Assembly: GCA_002104985.1 (NCBI GenBank)
Contig: MCGO01000058.1
Span: 208,481-272,480 of the forward strand
DNA from: Rhizoclosmatium globosum
Lineage: Eukaryota > Chytridiomycota > Chytridiomycetes > Chytridiales > Chytriomycetaceae
Length of the DNA: 64,000 nt
Direction of reading: 5' to 3'
How positions within the stretch are numbered: position 1 is the stretch's first letter; each line of letters begins with the position of its first letter. The translations under genes and the position numbers were made by a program. The notes under the pieces were generated by a model. That model was not told where the DNA came from. It saw only the letters and a list, made by a program, of their open reading frames with translations, and searched no databases. Of the stretch, positions 55,861 to 64,000 are shown one piece after another.

Positions 55861-56205
55861 GAAGCACAGAAGAACTTGCAGCTAGAATCACTATTAACAA
55901 CTAAATTAGCATTATTGAGGGTTATTGAAAGTCACGAGGGAGACGACTCCTGCATCAGAACGAAGCAAAACATACACGTCAGTGTCGTTTAAAACCAACA
56001 CATTATTTTGGGGTAATTGATTTGTATTGATATCTGTAGATGGCATGGCTTCGATCGTTTAATGGTTTGGGGTTGATAAATACCGATGCAACAATGAAAA
56101 CAGTGGGATCCTTTTTCGTCACCAAACAATGCACCTTTTTGCTGAGAAGTCGTTATTGGAATGTTATCCCAATAATTGCACAATAATCGTGGGTTATGCA
56201 AAAGT

Positions 56206-59102
56206 ATGTCAGAAAGCGATGAAGAAATCGACTTTGCCTCCCTAGTAGGACCTGCAGCTTCACCACCATCGCAATCACAGCCGAATCCAAGCTTGAATCA
56301 GTACCAGTTGTATTCACATGCTCCAGCAGCCACCAGTCGCAGCTCTGAGCAGTCTGAAGACCCACCACGATCCGCTCCAACGCAGCGAACCCTCTTTGAC
56401 CCTTCAAATCCATCGTCAAAGCCAAAGAAACAAACGCAAAAACATGTTGAACCACAGGCAAAACCAGCTCAGATTCAGCCATCGAAAATAATGACAAGGA
56501 ACCCGCAACAACCTTCATCCACTCACTCAACTCAGTCGCCTCAGTCCCATCCACATTCTGTTGCAAAGCCGTCTAAGCCTCTGAATGCATTCTATCAACC
56601 ACAACTGGAAGCAGAAGCTCCAACGAGGAAACAGCACCCTGTAACCACTCTGTCTTCGAAAGTTCCAAGACCCTCAGACGATCAAATCGCTTCCTCACTT
56701 TCAAAACTTGCAGCATTTATTAATGCACCGGCAACTGAACAAACTAAACCGACGCTCCTCAAGTACACAAAACAGTGTTATACCCACATTGAAAAACTTG
56801 AGGAATGGTTCGATGCAACAGAAAGTGTAGATGAAAGTGGGAGTATCACCGATATCGATGAGCGAAGGAGGTACCGTCTCTCAGTCTTAGTGGGGATTGC
56901 AGTCTAAACTTTCAACAGTTATTCTAAACTCTGTGCCACAATCATTATTACAAATCCATCCATTGCAGCGAAATACAATCTCGACACTCGTCTGTGGAAA
57001 CAAGGAATATACCCTTGCATTGAGCAAGTCCGATCACGTCTCCCACAACTTGCTCAGCCCTCGCCATTCGCGAAAGCAAGTTGGACAGCTCTTTTAACTA
57101 TTGCCGTTCAAACGTTTACTCAAATCATTGAACATACGCACACGAAACGTATTAGCTCCAGCGACACGAAGCAAACGCCTAGTATGCCTGGATACGTGAA
57201 ATATGTTAGCTATTGTGGCGACTTGGCGCGATATCGCGTCATACTCAACCTCGACATTCCAACTTTTGCTGTGTCATTAGACGCACTGAAGGGATGGTAC
57301 CGTGCCAAAAGTACCTATGCACTCGCTGGATTCCTATTGCCCAGCAACGGACAGGTCTGGAACCATTTAGCTGTGTTTGAAGTCAGCGCTGGAAATGTTA
57401 TGACGGCCGTTGTTTATTACGTCTTGGCTTTGAGTGTCAAAGTTCCGTTTCCAAGTGCACATGACGCGTTATTGGGACTTTGTGCGGGGCATCGTGGACA
57501 TGTGAAGGAGAAAGAACCTGGTAGGCAGCAGCGTGCTGGTGGGAAAGGAAAGAAACCTGTTGTCCTTGAAGAGAGTGTGGATTCGCTTGTTGTGAGGGCG
57601 TTTGAGATCTGCTTTACTCGAATCAATGTGGATAGTTTATCGCCGATTTTGGATTCACTTGCACGAGGCCTGTTGATTCCGGATGATGGAAAGGATTTGA
57701 TTCCGCAAACGTTTTTCCAACATTCGGTCCTGCTTGTCATTTTCTTGCTCTCCAGCCTGAAGTACTCACAAACAACGTTTCAGTATCAAAAGCTACAGCG
57801 TTGCAGTTCTTGAGTGTACTGTGGAAGGGTATGGTGTCAAGACTGTCGTTGGATGAGGGGAGTGATCCAGGAGGAAGTGTTGACGCTTGATTGCATTCCG
57901 CCTCATAGTTGGCTGGCTCGGCTCTAGCGAAGCCGCGCGGATATGTTTCGGAGATTCCGACAGCATCATCACGTTAGAAGTTGAGTTTGGTCAGTTGGCT
58001 GCTTTAGCGAGGAATATAGCATAACGAAAGGAACCGACGCACAGAGGCTTTTGCTCGAGGAAGATTGGTGAGTTCGGCGCTGACTTTATTTCAACTCAAT
58101 ATTCTCAGGATGTATCGTGGATTTCGCCATTCAAAGAATGCTTCCACGAAAGCAGTTTGACGCATATATTAAACTTCAGAGATTTCAATGCTGGACTTGT
58201 ATCCGCGATTATCGCAACTAGGAACTTGGAAGATCGGATTATGGTAGTCAAGAATGAATTATGGGATGCACTAGAAGTATGTTGAATTTAACGACCTGCA
58301 TCAATACTCACAACAATACTTTAGAAACTGCCTTTCTTCGAATATGATGAAACGAAGCAAGTCTTTGTATTCGAAAAGCCACGACCAGACGGTGCCCAAA
58401 CAGATGGACTGATACGTAGAATCAACTCTGTCACTGATTCAGTAACCGATCTAGAAGAGCAAAACTTAGCAAATGAATCTGCCGCATCGCAGCCCTGAAC
58501 TTGAATGACGACAACGATAGTATTCATTCTACAGACCACCTCACAACACTAAACACCGCAAAACTCAACTCTCAAGCACACTCACTTCCAAACGCCAGCA
58601 ATTTCCGCAGAACTTTCCACACCGCACAACTCCCTCAAAACTCTTAAATCATCAACAACCTCCTCTTCGACACAAACTGCTACATCCGCTCTATCTCAAC
58701 AATCCTCGAACAATTAACCGTGGATGGAACGTGCTTTTGCCCCTTGTTGTAATAACAGAACTTGATGGCCTTAAATTCGGGGGAAAGTCGGATGCAGCCG
58801 CTGCTTTGGATGCAATTGAACCGTTAATTGCAACCCGCGAAGTTAACCGAAGAATTGTTGTTGGTTACGTATAAAGGGACCAAGTTGCCGTATTGATGAT
58901 TCGAACGGAGGATTGGGGACGTGAAGGTGGGGATGGGGATGACGGCGTACATGGCATTGATGATGTCTTGTTGAAGTGCGCAAAGGAGTGGGGTAAGTCG
59001 AGTGGGAAAGAGGGTGAAGTTGTTGTGCTTGTTACTGGTGATGTGAATTTGCGGTTGAAAGGACGTGGAGCTGGTGTTCATGTTGGGGAATGGAGGAGTT
59101 GA
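56206..59102 (+). CDS. SMG6: SMG6/EST1-like NMD endonuclease, frame-broken
   Basis: N-terminus MSESDEEIDFASLVG, then a long disordered Pro/Ser/Gln region. EST1-type 14-3-3-like domain: NLDTRLWKQGIYPCIEQVRS. DNA/RNA-binding helical repeats: YRAKSTYALAGFLLPSNGQV, WNHLAVFEVSAGN, YYVLALSVKVPFPSAHDALL. C-terminal PIN domain: LFDTNCYIRSIS, LLPLVVITELDGLKFG, GIDDVLLKCAKEWG and VTGDVNLRLKGRG, with acidic active-site Asp/Glu. Known: cuts premature-stop mRNAs in nonsense-mediated decay and links to telomerase. One intron is 58277-58324. At least four frame breaks (about 56905, 57740, 58100, 58735), each joining conserved blocks. Confidence 0.82.
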
Positions 59103-59180
59103 AGGGATGGATTGGCATATCTGTACCAAAAGGGAAGAATTGATGAATTGGGTTCCAATAAATTTGATTTATTATGATCT

Positions 59181-60032
59181 TCAAAGTGTTACTGGCTCAT
59201 CCTCAACGTTCTTCAGGACTATTTGAGCTTTAAGTTTTTTGGATAATCGTTCCCAAACATAATTTGAAGCAACGGCAACAAACTTAAATTGATACATCCC
59301 GCGTTTTGATATTGCAAATACAGCGCACGCTTTCAGCTCATAGCACCAAAATGTATCATCAGTTTGATAGATGATTCGCGTGGGGTTGAAACTCAATGAG
59401 GAATATGCTGATGAAGCGCCAGATGGCATACAGGATGAACCGTTAATTCTCTTCATTAAACGATATAATATGTATACGAAGAAGAATGATTTTCCGATTC
59501 CAGGAGTTCCAGAAATGGCAAACCACGTGAGTCCACTTTCAATTTCAGTCATAAGTAGAGTAAATACATCCTCATAGCACTTTCGAACGTAAACCTTTTG
59601 GATTTGATTCTGGGGATAGGGCAGAAGTTCATGATAGGCGGAGACAATGCAACCGTCACACAACTGCGCGGATTTGAAGGCATTGAGGTTATGTGTAAGA
59701 TCAGGGATAAGGCGATAGTCGACGATACACAGTTTCGTTGTGAAAGGATACGGCGAATCTGAATCCGTGAACGGCAAGGATCTTGCTACCTTTGGTGGTG
59801 GAATAGTTGTAACATCGAGCGAAAGACCGCCAACTTGAAAATAGACTGCTGGAATGTCATCCAAATCTGTGATTTGAGTGGTTCCAGCTGAAAGTTGAAT
59901 AAGGGCGTATCCGGTATTGAGGCACAACGAAGCCTTCACAGCGCGCTGTAGTTCGCTCAAGTCTTCCATTTCAGTGACTTTGATTCGGGTGATCACTACT
60001 ATGCAGTTGACGTTCACGAAACTCCTCGGCAT
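59181..60032 (-). CDS. Crinkler-type P-loop NTPase, short
   Basis: 283 aa, open. The N-terminal half is a ubiquitin-like-size region with LDDIPAVYFQVGG. The core is YVRKCYEDVFTLLM followed by FAISGTPGIGKSFFF (Walker A GTPGIGKS), then NPTRIIYQTDDTFW and MYQFKFVAVASNYVWERL. This block order is that of Crinkler (CRN) family NTPase regions. Known: CRNs are widespread in oomycetes and chytrids; some are host-targeted effectors, many are of unknown role. It ends about 100 residues after Walker A, shorter than usual, and no N-terminal LFLAK-type header is seen. No toxicity should be assumed. Confidence 0.65.
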   Translation of the reverse strand: MPRSFVNVNCIVVITRIKVTEMEDLSELQRAVKASLCLNTGYALIQLSAGTTQITDLDDIPAVYFQVGGLSLDVTTIPPPKVARSLPFTDSDSPYPFTTKLCIVDYRLIPDLTHNLNAFKSAQLCDGCIVSAYHELLPYPQNQIQKVYVRKCYEDVFTLLMTEIESGLTWFAISGTPGIGKSFFFVYILYRLMKRINGSSCMPSGASSAYSSLSFNPTRIIYQTDDTFWCYELKACAVFAISKRGMYQFKFVAVASNYVWERLSKKLKAQIVLKNVEDEPVTL

Positions 60033-60137
60033 TGGTTTGGTTGAAAGTCAGTTTGAAAAAAACCCCACCCTCCTAATCCCTAATTATGTTATTGAAAAAG
60101 CTTTATATTCTTTATTCTTGGATAACAAAACAGCCGT

Positions 60138-61975
60138 TTACTTTGCCAACAAGCTCTTTCCATCCATCTCCTTTGGAATACTCAATCCCATCACCTCCAA
60201 CAAGGTTGGCGCAACATCGGCCAAACATCCAACAACACCCTTCTGGAACTTGAACTTTTCACTTCCAGGACCCGTCATGACGAATGGAACTGGGTTGCAG
60301 GTGTGAGCCGTGTGTGGGGTTCCGTCGGCGGCAATCATCTTTTCAGCGTTACCGTGGTCGGCGGTGACAAAGAGGATGTATCCGTTGGCGCGACATGCTT
60401 CGGCAATGATTCCGATGGCTTTGTCGGTTGCTTCAACTCCCTTGATGGCGGCTGGGTAGATTCCAGTGTGGCCGACCATGTCGGGTGGTGCAAAGTTGCA
60501 CATGACGAATGGGAATTTGTTGGTTGAGATTCGTTCGGCAACCTGAATCAGATGAGTTACTTTTGTGAGTTGGAACTAGTTGAAGTTACCTTCTCTCCGA
60601 CTTCGATGGCGCTCATCTCTGGCTTCAGGTCGTAGGTAGCAACCTTTGGAGAAGCGACAAGTTCACGCTCTTCCAAGTAATATTGAGCTTCACTTCCTCC
60701 GTTGAAGAAGAAGTGACGTGAGCGTACTTTTCGGTTTCAGCAATGTGGCATTGTGGAACAGAGAGCTTTCCGAGGTGTTCGCAAGAACATTGTCCATCTT
60801 TTGTGGTGGGAAGATGTTGGCGAATGGGAAGTCGGATTTGTATTGAGTCATGGTGGTGATTGAGAGGTCCTTTGGCATCTTTTGAAAATGCGTCAGTACT
60901 TTCGTTTAGATGCATTAGTTGAAAGTATACCTTCTCACACTCGAAAGGCTGAGGAGCAATACCAAGAGCAGAAGAGAGCTCACGCATACGGTCGAACGGT
61001 AGTTGAAGAAAACGACAGTGTCTCCGTCCTGAATAGTTCCCTTCGCCTCCTCAAGAACAATTGGCTTCAAGAACTCGTCAGTCTCATCACGGGTGTAACA
61101 AGTCTTGACAGCATCAATGAAGGATTGAATGTTGTGCACTTGGTTTCTCTCCGGCTCCAAGAACAAGGGCGTCGTATGCAAGCTTAACTCTCTCCCAACG
61201 CTTGTCACGATCCATGGCGTAGTAACGACCGACAATGGTGGCAAGAGTTCCATAGCTGACACAGTTATCGGTGAGATCTACGTCGCGTGATCTAAATCAA
61301 CACTCACTTGAGTCATCAACCTTCTCCTTCAAGCGCTCCAAGTAAGTAACTGATGAACGAGGGGAAGTGTCACGCCCATCACCAAAGAAGTGGATGTAAG
61401 TCTGCGGGACACCAGCGTCCTTCGCAGCCTCCAACATGGCATGAAGGTGGTTCTGGTGGGAGTGGACACCTCCATCCGAGACTAATCCAGCCAGTGAAGA
61501 CGGCCAGTTCCCGTTGAAGAAGCTGCACGCGAAAGGGCGGCAGCAAGGGCAGGCTGCGACGAAAGGGTCTTGTTCTTGAGCGAGAGATCAATTCGAACAA
61601 TGTCCTGGTACACAACTCGGCCTGCGCCAATGTTCAAGTGGCCGACCTGGTTGGCGATGGTGATGGTGATGGTGAAGAAGATAAGCTGATCGAAATCTGA
61701 AGGTGCGTGAACACGGTACCTCCGAGTTGCCCATGAGTCCTTCAGGGAGGCCAACAGAAAGCCCGTGTGCTTCCAAGGTCGTGTAGCCAGTCTCCGATTG
61801 CGCAAATGCATCCATCACTGGCGTCGCGGCATTCAACACGGCATCACCATGCGCTTCGGCCGCTGGTGCAACGCCCATCCATCAATCACAATCAACGCTA
61901 CTTTTTGCTGGTTGAAGAATGTGTTAGTTGCGAAGGTGAAGCATGAAAGGGGCTTACAGAGGCTGTCTCAGTCAT
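60138..61975 (-). CDS. Cofactor-independent phosphoglycerate mutase, frame-broken
   Basis: Starts MTETAS at 61975 and splices (intron 61908-61957) into [12 protein letters not shown], the metal Asp motif. It continues GLMGNSE / VGHLNIGAG across an intron (catalytic Ser), [88 protein letters not shown] and HTCNPVPF. Known: interconverts 3- and 2-phosphoglycerate in glycolysis with two Mn ions and no 2,3-BPG. At least five one-base breaks (near 61490, 61130, 60990, 60760, 60715). Since all active-site blocks are perfect, errors in the assembly are the likely cause. Further introns near 61265-61310, 60898-60935 and 60543-60590. Confidence 0.92.
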
Positions 61976-62327
61976 TTTTTGCAAGTCTTGACAGTGTCAA
62001 CGAAAAACACGTGTGAGTCAATCAGCTCTAGATAGCGATAAGGTTGAAACCATACCAGCTTTCTTCAGGTTCCACATCTTCTTCATTTTGGGTTACAGCC
62101 CGTTGGTTAAATTTGACAGTTATGGCAGTTAAATTTGACAGGTCAACAAACTTCACAAACATCTACAATGTATGACCATGATTTGCAACAGGATTTTAAT
62201 TATCAGCAATGAGTAGCTGTGTTAGCGATTCTACTTTTATTTGAGTTCGGCGTCTATTTTTTTTTTAAAAAAAAACGCCCCCTTAAAAGTTGAATGCAAC
62301 GGAAAAACCCAATTTAAAATCCTGTCC
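61976..62327. other. Divergent intergenic region
   Basis: About 350 bp between the mutase start and the LRR gene. A T-run and A-run at about 62258-62274 make a perfect short hairpin. The repeat TAAATTTGACAG occurs twice (about 62114-62142). No gene. Confidence 0.45.
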
Positions 62328-62366
62328 ATGAAAGGAAAACCCCAATTTAAAATCCTGCCCATGAAA
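62309..62366 (+). repeat. 33-bp tandem duplication across the start codon
   Basis: CCAATTTAAAATCCTG plus CCATGAAA occurs twice, 33 bp apart, with one substitution (T/C). Because 33 is a multiple of three, the two ATGs (62328 and 62361) are in frame. Confidence 0.85.
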
Positions 62367-64000
62367 ACAACGATCGTCTCTGTTGTAGCCTTGTCTTGGC
62401 TCCAATTCGCAGTAGCTGCCCCTGCTAAAAGTGGAGGATACGATTGTACTGACCTCCATAAAAAATGGCCTGCTGTTTTAGAGACCCATCTAACTGTTGC
62501 GACTACTCTGATATCGATTGCAACGGAGCTACGCATTCTACACCTGCGCTGAGTACTGATGATTGTTATATTACCTGCGGCTCACCGATGCCTTACATCA
62601 CCCAAATGTGAGTGTGGCTACTTTAAATGTGGTTGTGAATTAACCATTCAATATGTAGTCGCTTGCTGAATTCTAAGCTACCGACTAACGAAATTCCTGA
62701 TTTGAGTGGTATTCAATGCATTGACGTATGTGTAAGTAAAATCTTCTCTAGGTAGGAAAATGGCGGACTTAAAATATCGCAATCAGATACATCTATAACA
62801 ATTCATTCAATGGCTCTCTTCCAACTTCCCTGCCGTTCAACATTCAAGTTTTGTAAGTGTTATATTCTTTGTTATTCTCTAAATCTTTCTTAAAGTAACG
62901 TGTACAACAACAAATTGGTTGGAAATATTCCAGACTGGTCTCGCTACACCAAACTAAACGTTATAATCGAAGTTTGCAATTTTCACTCATTTCGTCTCCA
63001 AAGGAATGTCGAGAGCAATTATCTTTCTGGTTCAATCCAAACATCTTGGCCACCTTCTATCCAAGAAATTCATGTTGGATACAATCCCATGATTTCTGGA
63101 CCCGTTCCGACGTTACCAAACAGCTTAGTTCAGTTGTGAGACGTTTAATTCATTATGTTCTCGCTCTCTTGACATACTGTTCTCTAGCACATCGGAGTCG
63201 ACCAACCTCACTGGGACACTTCCGTCCACGTTTCCGCAAACTCTTACTGTTTTCAAGGTGAATGATAACAAAATCGGAGGCACGATTCCATCGTCTTTCA
63301 CTTCGTCCAACCTGCAACATTTCAAGTGGCCAACAATAAGTTGACTGGAGTTATTCCAAGCAAGCCAAGCTCTTTGAATACCACGTCAGACCCGTTCGCG
63401 GGCTGAGACTCGAAGGAAATTGTTTCAGTAACATAGCCAGCGTCAATTCTTTGAATCATCTTAATTTCGCCAACAATTGTCCTGTGACGGCGTCAACCGT
63501 GATGACCACATATTCATCTACTTTACTCGTTTCAACTGTTTCTACGCGTGTATCAAGTGCTCCTACAACTGATGTAAACTCTACTGTTCAAACGAGTACA
63601 TACTTTTCGTCATCGGTTGAAACTACACCATTCAATAGCACGTCTGCTTTAATTGCATCTACAGCAGCGACTACAGCCTCGACTAAAATTTCAACTGCGG
63701 CCGCTGCGTCCACTGCATTTACCAGTACAACCTTCCCAACTACCACGATGACTCCTTTGGTCACGACTAAAGAGTCAATCCTAAATACATCGACAATCGG
63801 TTCAACGACCCCATCACCAATGGCTTCGTCGACTGCTTCTACCAACAATATTTCGACAGTTGCACCTGTAATGACTTCATCTTCCGCACCGGCTTCATCT
63901 TCTAATCCTCCAATTTCGACAAAGGCCACTACATCTTCAGCAGCTCAACCACCACAATCCACGACTCAGGCTTCGTCGCCTCTCAGCGCTGATGATATTG
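62361..64000 (+). CDS. Secreted leucine-rich-repeat protein with Ser/Thr-rich region, 3'-partial
   Basis: Start MKTTIVSVVALSWLQFAVAA is a good signal peptide, with cleavage after AVAA or so. A Cys-rich cap (GGYDCTDLH, DYSDIDCNG) is followed by plant-type LRRs over several short exons: LPTNEIPDLSGIQC, NSFNGSLPTSLPFNIQ, NNKLVGNIPDWSRYTKLN, NPMISGPVPTLPNSLVQL, TNLTGTLPSTFPQTLT, NKIGGTIPSSFTSSNLQ, NNKLTGVIPSKP. Then an uninterrupted Ser/Thr/Ala-rich stalk from about 63478 to the window end. At least two frame breaks (near 62480 and 63330). Inference: wall- or membrane-anchored adhesin or receptor; a transmembrane segment may lie beyond the window. An in-frame ATG at 62328 would add 11 residues before the signal peptide. 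Confidence 0.8.

Noticed and set aside
63588..63929. Open frame of 113 codons on the minus strand
   Set aside because: Antisense shadow of the Ser/Thr-rich stalk; the composition (Val/Ala/Asp/Glu) is the mirror of Thr/Ser codons.
1..64000. Search for CRISPR arrays, rRNA genes, telomeric repeats and viral genes
   Set aside because: No regularly spaced repeats, rRNA blocks, TTAGGG-type runs or viral hallmark proteins were seen.

Overview
The window reads as nuclear DNA of an early-diverging fungus, most likely a chytrid. Genes are dense on both strands and are split by short GT-AG introns of about 40-97 bp. The mix includes fungal genes (ABCC transporter, OPT transporter, PHO84-type symporter, CHS5-like exomer subunit), a Crinkler-type P-loop protein as known from oomycetes and chytrids, and bacterial-type transporters or cytochromes (YeeE/YedE, CybB-like b561). 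The species cannot be named from the sequence alone.

Layout. 0-6.4 kb: 5'-truncated SUV3 mitochondrial RNA helicase, then an intact ten-exon ABCC transporter. 6.6-11.3 kb: a segmental tandem duplication carrying an SGNH-like type II membrane protein, a small Cys-rich protein, a piece of a small-protein family and a copied fragment of the ABCC last exon. 11.8-19.3 kb: OPT transporter with an in-frame TGA, a Cys-rich single-pass protein with a PPAY tail, a 656-bp Tc1/mariner-like MITE, an F-box-like gene with a possible histone-fold stretch, and a YeeE/YedE transporter. 19.4-27.7 kb: five members of an unrecognised small-protein family around a tRNA-Ala, a conserved unknown fungal gene and a Kelch-MYND gene. 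27.8-32.5 kb: phosphate symporter, Gln/Pro-rich AT-hook protein, CHS5-like gene. 32.5-38.3 kb: gene-poor, with a 1.43-kb element bounded by 53-bp inverted repeats, two Cys-rich small-protein loci and an S1/P1 nuclease gene. 38.3-44.3 kb: DeSI-PUL protein, three tandem GST-like paralogues, CybB-like cytochrome. 44.3-55.9 kb: a cluster of eight 7-TM proteins of one family, interrupted by a coiled-coil gene and a long disordered gene. 56-64 kb: SMG6/EST1-like nuclease, Crinkler-like ATPase, cofactor-independent phosphoglycerate mutase, and a secreted LRR protein that runs off the end.

Quality. Several genes that should be essential (iPGAM, SUV3, SMG6) show single-base frame breaks, often one base missing in a short homopolymer, while other long genes such as the 1351-codon ABCC gene are perfectly open. 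I infer residual indel errors in parts of the assembly, so 'pseudogene' calls here need caution. Where reading frames break I give the gene span and say so.

The two most interesting signals are the dispersed small-protein family (FKxSL and GIDARR motifs; seven loci between 8.6 and 27.7 kb) and the tandem 7-TM receptor-like family at 44-56 kb.
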